From contig JAFZUL010000169.1 in NCBI GenBank assembly GCA_017618355.1, positions 1-52,775 of the forward strand: a DNA stretch of 52,775 nt, read 5' to 3'. Made by a program: the position numbers and the translations under genes. The stretch is from Muribaculaceae bacterium (GTDB lineage: Bacteria > Bacteroidota > Bacteroidia > Bacteroidales > Muribaculaceae). Numbering within the stretch: the first letter of the stretch is position 1; every line of letters begins with the position of its first letter. Of the stretch, positions 8,488 through 16,969 are shown in pieces. The notes under the pieces are model-generated. The model had not been told where the DNA came from, made no database searches, and saw only the letters and a program-made list of their open reading frames with translations.

Positions 8488-9312
8488 TCAGTCCGCGCCG
8501 CCGTTGTTGGCAAGTTGGCGCAACTGAATATTGCTGAACCCTATATCAATGGTTTTTCCGGTTTTGCCGCCTTGGTATCGGTAGCAAAGTCCACGTCCCG
8601 AGATGCACAATTTCTTAAACAGCTCGCCTGCTGAAGAATTGCTGGTGAATTGCTGTGTTATGCCCGTGGCGATGTTTTCTCTGAAAGTGGGCTCATTCTC
8701 AAGCATTGAGATGTTAAAATTCTCTTCGTTGATTCTATAGATATATATGAGGTTATCCTTGTCGAGAGAAACGTCAATCATGTCGGTTACTGAGTCTAAA
8801 GGTATTGGCAGCACGGCTCGGGTTATCTCAACCGTGGTTTTTATGCTCTCTTCTTGACTAAGAGGCTTATAGGTATTAAGCTGTTGGTTGCTCACGTCGA
8901 TACTCGCTTTGTGGCCTGTCCTTGACCCGGTAAAGACGCATTGAAGGTCATACCCCGATAGTGCTAAAGACTTCATTAAGGCTTTGTCATTATTGGAGCA
9001 GCAATCTAAATACAACAGCCTCCAAGCATCAAAAATGGCCTTCTTGTCTAACTTCTCAAACGAGAGGATATCCTCATCAATAGTATAGTCTATTACCACT
9101 TTCTTGCCTTCACACTTGAAACTGTTGGCAGTGCCTATCTCATAGCTCACAGGACATTGCTCATTGAGAGCTTCTACCAATTGACTTATCTCACTGTCGT
9201 TTAATTTCTGGCCAAGTTTCGCTAACGGGTCATTCTTGCAAGAGCTCATCGAAAGAATCAAGGAGTAAACTATAACACAGTAAAGGAAAAGTATCGCTTT
9301 GGATTTTTTCAT
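8488..9312 (-). CDS. lipoprotein of unknown function
   Basis: A 274-residue protein with a lipoprotein signal (hydrophobic stretch, then LSMSSC with the lipidated Cys at about 26). The mature part has no domain I recognise; it has two similar-looking halves, each with a NFNI/VVIDYT-like strand and an ENIATGIT or LDKKAIFDAW region, but this is not a firm repeat. It is the last gene of a minus-strand run with 9344-9892 and 9895-10599. Confidence 0.8.
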   Translation of the reverse strand: MKKSKAILFLYCVIVYSLILSMSSCKNDPLAKLGQKLNDSEISQLVEALNEQCPVSYEIGTANSFKCEGKKVVIDYTIDEDILSFEKLDKKAIFDAWRLLYLDCCSNNDKALMKSLALSGYDLQCVFTGSRTGHKASIDVSNQQLNTYKPLSQEESIKTTVEITRAVLPIPLDSVTDMIDVSLDKDNLIYIYRINEENFNISMLENEPTFRENIATGITQQFTSNSSAGELFKKLCISGRGLCYRYQGGKTGKTIDIGFSNIQLRQLANNGGAD

Positions 9313-9343
9313 TATTTAAATATGTGATAATCAGTTATTAATT

Positions 9344-9892
9344 CTATTCGTCACTGTCGTTGAAGGTGTCCATAGATTCTTCTATGAGAACGAGTTTGCC
9401 GTTTTGCCACTGATATATTGAGGTCCAATAATTGTTGTCAATCCTGAAGGTGCCTATAATTTTTTTCTCGCTTGGAACATAGGCTGGATCCATAATTTCA
9501 TTGAAATTCTCAACTTGGATAAACTTGTGCAACTTTTTGTCCCACACGTATCCATCGTAGGTAAATCCGCCAAATGCATTGGTTGGCCCTAAGCATATCA
9601 TCAAATCGGGGATACCGTCGAAGTTTATGTCATCTTCAACTATATCACCAAAACCGCGCCAGTATTCTGGGTCCAAAGGCTCGGTATAGCTTACTAACTG
9701 GAACGATTCTCCTCTCTTGTCGGTCACAGTAGTGATGATGCTGTCGGCAACGGTGAAATCATCGTCGCTTGTAGTAAACACCTTAGTTTTGAACGTATAG
9801 TCTTTGCGCTCAGGCACATATTTTTGAGCTGCACACTGTGCGGCAACTGAGACTATTGCCATAAAACAGAGAATAGCACAAATCTTTTTCAT
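9344..9892 (-). CDS. secreted protein with an FG-GAP/EF-like motif
   Basis: A 182-residue protein with a signal peptide (cleavage near AQCAA-QK). The middle contains DDINFDGIPDLMICLG, an Asp-rich calcium-binding loop of the kind in FG-GAP and XAC2610-like proteins, followed by aromatic beta strands (FGGFTYDGYVWDKKLHKF). A beta-propeller-like or beta-rich envelope protein is likely; the function is unknown. It lies 2 nt downstream of the coiled-coil gene and 31 nt upstream of the lipoprotein gene. Confidence 0.8.
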   Translation of the reverse strand: MKKICAILCFMAIVSVAAQCAAQKYVPERKDYTFKTKVFTTSDDDFTVADSIITTVTDKRGESFQLVSYTEPLDPEYWRGFGDIVEDDINFDGIPDLMICLGPTNAFGGFTYDGYVWDKKLHKFIQVENFNEIMDPAYVPSEKKIIGTFRIDNNYWTSIYQWQNGKLVLIEESMDTFNDSDE

Positions 9893-9894
9893 GG

Positions 9895-10599
9895 TTATTT
9901 GAGTTTAAATGTTACTGCTTTGAAGCACATGTCGTTATACCACACTTCGTATCGGTAGGTGCCTGGAGAGAAGTGCCCACGGTCGGAACCGCCCCAGCCT
10001 TTTAAAGACTCTACGTTGTCGGTGGGATAGACAGAATTGATAGTGTAAGTATAGGAATAAGCGCCATCTTTTGGCGACTCGCTGCCAGTGATAACCTTTC
10101 CGTCGGGGCCATAGAGTTTTACTTGCAGTTCTAATTTCTCGCCAGGTCTGAAGCCATAGTAAGTGATTCGTGGTAATAGGTACATCGAGTTGGCTGCCAC
10201 AATGTCGTTGCCGTAGGTGCTTATGGGTCTGCCGCTGCCATCGGCGTTGGCAACCTCAAGTTTCTTGATGTATATAGGAAATAGATTGCGCAGACTGTCG
10301 CTCTCTTTCAGGAGCGTCTCTCTTGCGGTGCGTTCTTTTTTCAGGGCCAGTGTGGTGGTGTCGAGTTGTATGTTCAGGTCTGTAACCTTGCTTTGCAGCT
10401 CTGCCACTTGGCCATTGGCGTTCTTCAGGCCCATATCGGCGGCGTTCTTATTGTTGCTGATGTGATGAATCCACACCCAACTGCCAGCCAGCGCCAGCGC
10501 CAGCAGTGCCACCAGCGCCCATAAAATACTGGTTATTTTGCTGCGTTTTCTCTTCTCGGGCACTTCGTTGGTCTCTATGATTTGAGTGTCGTTATCCAT
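9895..10599 (-). CDS. single-pass membrane protein with periplasmic coiled coil
   Basis: A 234-residue protein: short basic cytoplasmic N-terminus (EKRKRSK), one membrane helix (about 25-48), a coiled coil (about 55-115, with VAELQSKVTDLNIQLDTTTL), then a beta-rich C-terminal domain with ITYYGFRPGEKLELQVKLYG that looks Ig-like. The role is unknown. It heads the three-gene minus operon; its promoter is at 10684-10715. Confidence 0.8.
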   Translation of the reverse strand: MDNDTQIIETNEVPEKRKRSKITSILWALVALLALALAGSWVWIHHISNNKNAADMGLKNANGQVAELQSKVTDLNIQLDTTTLALKKERTARETLLKESDSLRNLFPIYIKKLEVANADGSGRPISTYGNDIVAANSMYLLPRITYYGFRPGEKLELQVKLYGPDGKVITGSESPKDGAYSYTYTINSVYPTDNVESLKGWGGSDRGHFSPGTYRYEVWYNDMCFKAVTFKLK

Positions 10600-10683
10600 T
10601 GATTATTCTGGTTATATATGTTTTGTGGTCTAATATTCAATGTTTTATGGGAAATGTGGGTGTCTTCACACAAATGCACAATG

Positions 10684-10717
10684 CAAAGTTAATTATTTGT
10701 TTTTACTCTTGCAAGAG
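10684..10717 (-). promoter_or_regulatory. promoter with overlapping palindrome
   Basis: On the minus strand CTTG (10715-10712), a 20-nt spacer, and TAACTTTG (10691-10684) form a promoter for the 10599-8488 operon. The perfect 12-bp palindrome CTCTTGCAAGAG (10706-10717) covers the upstream element and could be an operator. Confidence 0.6.
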
Positions 10718-10882
10718 CAATATCAATAATAACTATCGTCAAAAGAGTGATTAAACATTTTATATTATATCTATGAAAGCTATATTATTCTTGACATTGG
10801 CAAATTGAAAAGTGATTTATCCAGTCTCATACAACAAAAATATGGTAATATCGTTTTATTTATAAGGAAAAATAGAACATAG

Positions 10883-12445
10883 GTGACAGCTGTTAAAAGG
10901 AAGATATTATGCCTGTTGGCAGTTATTTTTGTGGGCGGCGCTATGCCTTGCGCTGCCGACAGCATCGCTGTGGACTATAGCGTGGGTGTCACCATAAACA
11001 CTGGAGGTGAGGAGTTTGCGCCTTACTACATCGCCAGCAACCGACGCGGCACCGTCACCCAGCAGCACTCGGCGCTGATGAGCGCGGCCCTGTGGCACGA
11101 GATGGACACTACCCGTCGCCTTTCATGGGGGGCTGGCATCGAGGTATGGGGCGGATACTCATCGAGCGTTGATTACCAGCGCTATGACCCATCCAGCGAG
11201 ATAATAACTGACAACAGCCAACACCCCGCTCGGCTCTGGCTGCAGCAGTTGTGGGCCGAAGGTAAGTATCGTGGACTCTTTCTCACCATAGGTCAGAAAG
11301 ATATCGACCCAGGCTTCTTGAATCGTAGCCTGAGCAGCGGCGACCTTGTGATGAGCGGTAACGCCCGCGCACCTATTGGTGCCAGGGTTGGTTTTGTCAA
11401 TTTCCAGAATATCCCGTTCACCAACGGTTGGGTACAGATTAAGGGCGAGATAGGATATTATCGCTATGGCAACTCTAAATGGCTTGAAAATCACTACAAT
11501 TACTACAATAATTTTATCACCACCCATTATTGGTTCAATTACAAGAACACCTACTTCCGCACCAACCCCAGCAAGCCGTTGGTGTTCACCATTGGCATGC
11601 AGGCGGCATGCCAGTTTGGTGGAACAGTAACCTATTACGAAAAAGCCGCAGTGGTGAAGGAGGTTAAAATGAAAGCCAATGCTGGAGCCTTCTGGCATGC
11701 TTTCATCCCCGGTAATGGAGGCGAGAATTTGGGCGACAAAATCTATGTGGAGGGCAATCATTTAGGCTCATGGGACCTGTCGCTTGAATATAAGCTCAAT
11801 TCTGAACAATCACTTAAAGCATATTACCAGTCGCCTCTGGAAGACGGCTCTGGAGTTGGCAAACTTAACGGTTTCGATGGACTGTGGGGAGTGGAGTACC
11901 GTAGCGGCAAGCGCGGTGTGGTGACTGGTGCTGTGGCAGAGTTCCTGACCTTGATGAACCAGAGTGGTCCACTGCACTTTGCCAATAAAGACTTTGCCGA
12001 TGAGAACCATCCTGATGGCAGCGATATCGGCAACTCTGCCACTGGTGGCGACGATTATTACAACAACTACTGCTATGATGGCTACTACAATCGTGGCATG
12101 TCGATAGGGTCGCCAATGGTAAAGTCGCCACTTTACAACACCGACGGCTATCTGCGATACACCGACAACCGTATGCGAGGATTCCACCTAGGGCTTATGG
12201 GCGACATTGGCAGCCAAGTGAACTATCGCATGCTATTATCGTGGCGTAAATCGTTTGGCACACCGTTACTCCCACGCAGAGAGCCAATCACTGGCACTTC
12301 GATGATGCTTGAGGCAACTTACACCCCCCAATGGCTTCATGGTCTTGAAATCAAAGGGCAGCTGGCACACGACCACGGCACTCTATATGGCAATAACACC
12401 GGGGCCCTAATCTCAATTTTCTATAACGGCAATTTCTCCTTTTAA
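10883..12445 (+). CDS. Wzi-like capsule assembly outer-membrane protein
   Basis: A 520-residue protein with a signal peptide (about 1-25, ending PCAADS) and a long series of amphipathic beta strands ending in YNGNFSF, typical of an outer-membrane barrel. Features such as EEFAPYYIASNRRGTVTQQH, LFLTIGQKDIDPGF and NYRMLLSWRKSFGTPL match the Wzi/capsule assembly family of Bacteroidota. Wzi of E. coli holds capsule on the cell surface; the role here may be similar. The start is a GTG at 10883: an in-frame stop directly precedes it and no ATG lies upstream of the signal peptide. It abuts the next lipoprotein gene. Confidence 0.85.
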   Translation: MTAVKRKILCLLAVIFVGGAMPCAADSIAVDYSVGVTINTGGEEFAPYYIASNRRGTVTQQHSALMSAALWHEMDTTRRLSWGAGIEVWGGYSSSVDYQRYDPSSEIITDNSQHPARLWLQQLWAEGKYRGLFLTIGQKDIDPGFLNRSLSSGDLVMSGNARAPIGARVGFVNFQNIPFTNGWVQIKGEIGYYRYGNSKWLENHYNYYNNFITTHYWFNYKNTYFRTNPSKPLVFTIGMQAACQFGGTVTYYEKAAVVKEVKMKANAGAFWHAFIPGNGGENLGDKIYVEGNHLGSWDLSLEYKLNSEQSLKAYYQSPLEDGSGVGKLNGFDGLWGVEYRSGKRGVVTGAVAEFLTLMNQSGPLHFANKDFADENHPDGSDIGNSATGGDDYYNNYCYDGYYNRGMSIGSPMVKSPLYNTDGYLRYTDNRMRGFHLGLMGDIGSQVNYRMLLSWRKSFGTPLLPRREPITGTSMMLEATYTPQWLHGLEIKGQLAHDHGTLYGNNTGALISIFYNGNFSF

Positions 12446-12889
12446 ATGAAACAACGGGCTATATATATCATCCTTTCTATCGCGACTCTACTGAGTTTGA
12501 CTAGCTGCACCCACAACAATGGCGACATTGGCTACTGGTTCGGACTCTGGCACCTTGATTCAATAGAAATTGACGGCACTCCGGCTGCCGACTATGAAGG
12601 CAACATCTACTTCATGTTTCAAGGAAAGGTGTTCTGTATCAGATGCGTTGACGAGGTTAATCACGATTACACCGAAAGCTTTGCCCAGTGGCAGGAGAGC
12701 GACGACCACCAGTCTATGACTCTCACATTCGCCGATGACCGCTTTCCTCCTAACATCAGTCCTCTAGTCCCCCTTGAGGTGGTCACCAAGTTTTCGGTCA
12801 TTACCCTCAATAGAAAGGAGATGGTCCTCGAGCATGTCCACTCCGAGACGGGCATCACACGCACCTATCACCTCACTTGCTGGGAGTGA
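12446..12889 (+). CDS. DUF4847-like lipoprotein
   Basis: A 147-residue lipoprotein (signal ending LSLTSC). The mature part begins with an aromatic GYWFGLWHLDSIEIDG strand and continues with IYFMFQGKVFCIR, the pattern of lipocalin-like small Bacteroidales lipoproteins such as DUF4847. The ATG directly follows the TAA of the Wzi-like gene (0-nt gap), so the two are translationally coupled and the lipoprotein may be a partner of the barrel. Confidence 0.8.
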   Translation: MKQRAIYIILSIATLLSLTSCTHNNGDIGYWFGLWHLDSIEIDGTPAADYEGNIYFMFQGKVFCIRCVDEVNHDYTESFAQWQESDDHQSMTLTFADDRFPPNISPLVPLEVVTKFSVITLNRKEMVLEHVHSETGITRTYHLTCWE

Positions 12890-12978
12890 TTTTGCATTTT
12901 TTCTGCCTCTCAGCGTTGCGTTTTGGCTTTTTTTACTACCTTTGTAAAAAAAATTTATCAACACAATAAGCAATAACA

Positions 12979-13596
12979 ATGGATTTTATCACTAATGGAA
13001 AGTTCGTCGAGATAGCTTACAAAATTTTCCTTGTTGAGAAAGACGGCGACACCTTGATTTATGAGTTTAAAGAGAGCAAACCTGACAGGTTCGTCTTTGG
13101 ACATGAACCAGGTATGCTCGAGGCGTTTACCAACCATCTTCAGGGCCTGAAAGCTGGCGACGAGTTCGACTTTATCCTCTCGCCCATTGAGGCTTTTGGA
13201 GAGCGGGACCCAAATATGGTGCAGAAAATCGACAAACAGATTTTCGTCATTGAGGGCGAGTTCGACAGCGAGCGCGTGTATGAGGGAGCATTTGTACCTC
13301 TGATGACTGCCGACGGCATGCGCATCGAGGGTATTGTCAAGGAGATTGCCGACGACACAGTGACCGTAGATTTCAACCACCAGCTCGCTGGAGAAACAGT
13401 GAAATACACTGGCAAGGTCATCAGCGTGCGCGAGGCTACCGAAGAGGAGAAGAATCCTCCACGCCATTGTGGCGGCTGCGGAGGTGGTGACTGCGGTGGT
13501 TGTGGTGATGGCGACTGCGACAAAGAAGGCGGTTGTGAAGGCCATCCTCATGGCGACGGCGAGTGCTGCGGCAAAGGCGACTGCAAAACTGATTGA
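12979..13596 (+). CDS. SlyD-like FKBP peptidyl-prolyl isomerase with Cys-rich tail
   Basis: A 205-residue protein. Residues 1-70 and 125-160 form the FKBP domain and about 70-125 the inserted-flap (chaperone) domain, with PGMLEAFTNHLQGLKAGDEF and EAFGERDPNMVQKI as in SlyD. It would catalyse proline cis-trans isomerisation and act as a chaperone in the cytosol. The tail (about 163-205) contains nine Cys and three His in a Gly/Asp-rich context, as in the metal-binding tail of SlyD that delivers nickel. A TACCTTTG element lies at 12937-12944 with a weak upstream partner. A strong terminator follows. Confidence 0.93.
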   Translation: MDFITNGKFVEIAYKIFLVEKDGDTLIYEFKESKPDRFVFGHEPGMLEAFTNHLQGLKAGDEFDFILSPIEAFGERDPNMVQKIDKQIFVIEGEFDSERVYEGAFVPLMTADGMRIEGIVKEIADDTVTVDFNHQLAGETVKYTGKVISVREATEEEKNPPRHCGGCGGGDCGGCGDGDCDKEGGCEGHPHGDGECCGKGDCKTD

Positions 13597-13615
13597 TTAG
13601 ATTTACTAGAAACTA

Positions 13616-13665
13616 TTAGAAGTGTTGCGAGGCTAAAAACAAAATTTTAGCCTCGCAACTTCTAA
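13616..13665 (+). terminator. long-stem terminator after the FKBP gene
   Basis: The 23-nt arm at 13616-13638 and the 21-nt arm at 13645-13665 are complementary except for a 2-nt bulge, with a 6-nt loop. The stem core is GTTGCGAGGCTAAAA. No long T run follows; a role in 3'-end protection is also possible. Confidence 0.75.
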
Positions 13666-13906
13666 TTTACTCTATAACCATAACTCAAATATCTTTCAAA
13701 ATTCCACTACAAAAACACTACAAATATTGAATTAACTACAAATTTTCACAAAATTTTCTTATCTCATACAAACTTTAACAATAAAATCCTTGCATTATTT
13801 ATTTGTCGGATATAATTTTGCAGTCTCTTTTCAAATAGTGATTTTTTATTAATGCTCGACGCATATTATTACACAATTATTCATTATATTTATTGAGAAT
13901 ATAACT
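13666..13906. other. AT-rich spacer with promoter, no gene
   Basis: The spacer before the 989-residue secreted protein gene is AT-rich. CTTG (13789-13792), a 20-nt spacer and TAATTTTG (13813-13820) form a likely promoter for it, leaving a leader of about 80 nt. I see no coding signal. Confidence 0.6.
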
Positions 13907-16876
13907 ATGAAAAAAACTGCAAAATTCTTATTGACGACATTGATTGCCGTGGCGGCGATTTTGCCAGTAAGCGCAACAGTGTATCACGAAACTACACAAA
14001 AGGTCACACAATTTGACTATAGTGGTTACACTTACACCTACATTGATGCCAATGGTGTAGAGCAAACAGCCAGTATCATGGACGAGGCAACTTCACCAGA
14101 GCAGATTAAGGCGTTAGTGAAGCTTATTTACACCAACGACACAATCCCTGGCATCCATTATGCCTATGACTTCTATAAGTCCAATGGAGAGCCAGAGCAG
14201 TGGCGCAAGATTGACTACAACGCCTACGCTCGTGAGGGTATCAAAGCTACCAGCAGAAAAATGAAAGTCACTTGGGATAATGCTGACCCCGATGTGGTAA
14301 TTCCAAATCCCCAACAAGACGGAATGACCTTGCTCATGGTGAACATGAAAGACAGTTGGTATCGCACGTATGCCAACGGTAAAACCGACAGCACCGACTA
14401 CATGCTCAACAACGCTATCTCGTCGGTTAAGCTGATGTCGCACTTCACAAGAGTACACGACCCAATAAATCCTGGTTATCTGTACTCGTTTGAGGGTGTT
14501 ACCAACCGTTTCTTTATCATCTCTAAGGGTAAGCCCAGAGCAAGCTATTGGGCACCTTTCTACCGCCTGTTTGAGCAAATTAGTCCCGTGCGTGGTGATG
14601 GTGGTCACGACTCCGACGACTTCATCGACGAGATTAAGCAGGGTCATCCTTATCCTTGCTACCACGACTGCACCAACGTGCCTGGTTTTGGACCAAGCAC
14701 AGGATATAACCACTGGTTTGAGATTGCTACAACTGGTGAGTCTTACGCACTCGACAACCTCTCAATCTTTATCCCCGATCGTCGTCTGGAATATGGTTAT
14801 AATGAATCTAAAGATCGCGACACTCGTAATAATCTCTCTGATTATTCCACTGATGCCCAGATTTTCAAGAACTATGAAAACGCCGAAGGCGATCTTACCG
14901 TGATGCCCAAAGTACTCATGTACACTGCCGACCTCAATGCCGTGGCTGTTCCTTCAACCGAAACTTATGGTTGCTATAAAGTAAACCTTGACTGGAGCAC
15001 ATCTTTTACCTATGAGAATCTTGGTGTTCACGTGCCACAGCATTTCTATGTATATATCTTGAACGACGATGGCACTCGCACCCTGTTACAGGATGTGGAG
15101 AAGGACGAGAACGGTATGGTGCGTGTTCAGAATCACAGTTACCAAGTGGAGCAGACTAAAGTGCAGCAGACTATCCGCTATGTCATTACAGCTCACCCTA
15201 TCAACTATGAAGTTGACGGCACAACTGTGCTTCGCAACAGTGACGGAAGTCCTTATATCACCATCAGCGCTGAGAGCCCCGTGCGCACTGTAATCATCCC
15301 AAGTAAGGGATATGAGTTCTTTACCGATGTAGAGTACCGCAGTCGCTACCATGTGGAGAACGCTGGCAATCAAATGAACATCTATAAGAATATAATTTCG
15401 GTTACTCCTTCTTCGCTTTCAAGCTATAATGGCATTAGTCCTGTGGCCTATAGGGTTTGTCGCAAACCTGGTGATAGCGGCACCGAAAAAATAATCGCTA
15501 CCGTAACTTTCACTCTAATAGAGAATGAAGAAGGAATGAAACAGTATAGCTACACTGTTAATTATGACAATGACACTCAGGATCTTGGATTCCTCTTCGA
15601 TGACGAGGAACCTGTAACCAGTGGTACTATCACAAGTTTCGAGAACTCGACAGTGAAGTTTATTGACCGCTTCATATGTAAAACAAAAGATAATGATCAT
15701 TGCGATAAATATATCTACACGTTCAAGTCGAAAAAGAATACCAATTATACAGCCTGCAGCGATAAGTTCATCGTGCCTATTTACAAGACTACCAACAGTG
15801 TTGGCGGTGAGGGACGCACTCTTGACGAAGTGATTGCCGACACCACTCACTTGGCAAAGGCTACCCCCGACAACACCATCACTTTCAACGCTATCAACAA
15901 TCCTGCCGCCAATGTGGTCAACTATGAGATTCGCCGAGTATTCTCTAACAATTACGGCAAATATGACAGGATTGGAAAGGCCGAGAATTTCCAGAATAGT
16001 GGCAACTACTACATTTACGCCTTGAATAGCGCTGGACAGCTCAACGAACTGGTGGGCACCCAGAACATTGGCACCGAGGGTGGCGATATCACCACTCACG
16101 ACATCAACAGTTCTAGCGACAATCAGCGCAGTCTCTATGTGCCAGTCATCAACACATCATTTAATGGTGATGCCTCAAAGCCCAACTCCTATGGCTGCAA
16201 TATCCTGTCCGTTGGATATCCTCAAGTGCAGGTGAGCATCGAGAATCAAATGAAGACTAATCCATTCTATGGCAATGGTGGTGACCTAATGGGTTACTTG
16301 GTGAATCTGAAAATCCACCCTGTATTGCCTACATCTGATGATAATGGTATAGACTTTGTGTACTACTACCGCGTGTGGCGTGAGATTGACGCCAAAAATA
16401 ATCCTACACGCATTGAGGGTGAGAGACTGCTTAACCGAGAGGAGATGCAGAGTGGCGATGGCTGGAAAAGCGATTATGAGTGCCTCTATACAATATATCC
16501 AAGTCAAGACGATGTTTGCATCAACGACATCTTTATTGATTGGGCCTACGAAGGCAACAAGGATGTGAAATACATCGTGCGCCTCTATGCCACAACAATT
16601 CCTGGTGAATCAGGTGCTGGTCATGATTACAATACATTGGCGGTGAGCGAAGGCGGAAACGGCAAAGACTACTTCATCGCCGAGGCTAAAGTTACTGTTA
16701 ACTTCACTCCCGGCACCCCAACTGGAATTGGCACCATCAATGCAGAGGCTAAGGTTGAGAACGTAACCTACTACAACATGATGGGCGTAGGCAGCAGCCG
16801 TCCACATCAGGGTGTCAACATCGTGGTAACTCGATACTCCAATGGAACAACTACTTCATCTAAAATCATATTTTAA
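13907..16876 (+). CDS. large secreted protein with C-terminal sorting-like tail
   Basis: A 989-residue protein with a signal peptide (about 1-24, ending LPVSA). The body is beta-rich and full of Asn, Tyr and Asp, with repeated strands that suggest Ig/FN3-like or adhesin folds; I recognise no enzyme motif. The end (VTYYNMMGVGSSRPHQGVN followed by IVVTRYSNGTTTSSKIIF) has the layout of the C-terminal tail found on many Bacteroidales surface proteins (YN-x-x-G-V ... GVNI-V ... K-I-x-F), similar to type IX secretion tails. It is probably exported to the cell surface. It stands alone with its own promoter and terminator. Confidence 0.82.
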   Translation: MKKTAKFLLTTLIAVAAILPVSATVYHETTQKVTQFDYSGYTYTYIDANGVEQTASIMDEATSPEQIKALVKLIYTNDTIPGIHYAYDFYKSNGEPEQWRKIDYNAYAREGIKATSRKMKVTWDNADPDVVIPNPQQDGMTLLMVNMKDSWYRTYANGKTDSTDYMLNNAISSVKLMSHFTRVHDPINPGYLYSFEGVTNRFFIISKGKPRASYWAPFYRLFEQISPVRGDGGHDSDDFIDEIKQGHPYPCYHDCTNVPGFGPSTGYNHWFEIATTGESYALDNLSIFIPDRRLEYGYNESKDRDTRNNLSDYSTDAQIFKNYENAEGDLTVMPKVLMYTADLNAVAVPSTETYGCYKVNLDWSTSFTYENLGVHVPQHFYVYILNDDGTRTLLQDVEKDENGMVRVQNHSYQVEQTKVQQTIRYVITAHPINYEVDGTTVLRNSDGSPYITISAESPVRTVIIPSKGYEFFTDVEYRSRYHVENAGNQMNIYKNIISVTPSSLSSYNGISPVAYRVCRKPGDSGTEKIIATVTFTLIENEEGMKQYSYTVNYDNDTQDLGFLFDDEEPVTSGTITSFENSTVKFIDRFICKTKDNDHCDKYIYTFKSKKNTNYTACSDKFIVPIYKTTNSVGGEGRTLDEVIADTTHLAKATPDNTITFNAINNPAANVVNYEIRRVFSNNYGKYDRIGKAENFQNSGNYYIYALNSAGQLNELVGTQNIGTEGGDITTHDINSSSDNQRSLYVPVINTSFNGDASKPNSYGCNILSVGYPQVQVSIENQMKTNPFYGNGGDLMGYLVNLKIHPVLPTSDDNGIDFVYYYRVWREIDAKNNPTRIEGERLLNREEMQSGDGWKSDYECLYTIYPSQDDVCINDIFIDWAYEGNKDVKYIVRLYATTIPGESGAGHDYNTLAVSEGGNGKDYFIAEAKVTVNFTPGTPTGIGTINAEAKVENVTYYNMMGVGSSRPHQGVNIVVTRYSNGTTTSSKIIF

Positions 16877-16914
16877 AAATCTCCCTTCATATTTGTAATT
16901 CTCAGTAATGTGCG

Positions 16915-16943
16915 AACGACCCAGGCGGGATGTCTGGGTCGTT
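16915..16943 (+). terminator. rho-independent terminator
   Basis: A 10-bp stem (AACGACCCAG at 16915-16924, CTGGGTCGTT at 16934-16943), 9-nt loop, then TCTATTTTTT. It ends the secreted protein transcript and could also work for the convergent hydrolase gene. Confidence 0.9.
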
Positions 16944-16969
16944 TCTATTTTTTCCGTGGGAGTTTGATT

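Noticed and set aside
13907-16876. Frameshift or domain break in the 989-residue gene
   Set aside because: The frame is open throughout and both the signal peptide and the C-terminal tail are intact.
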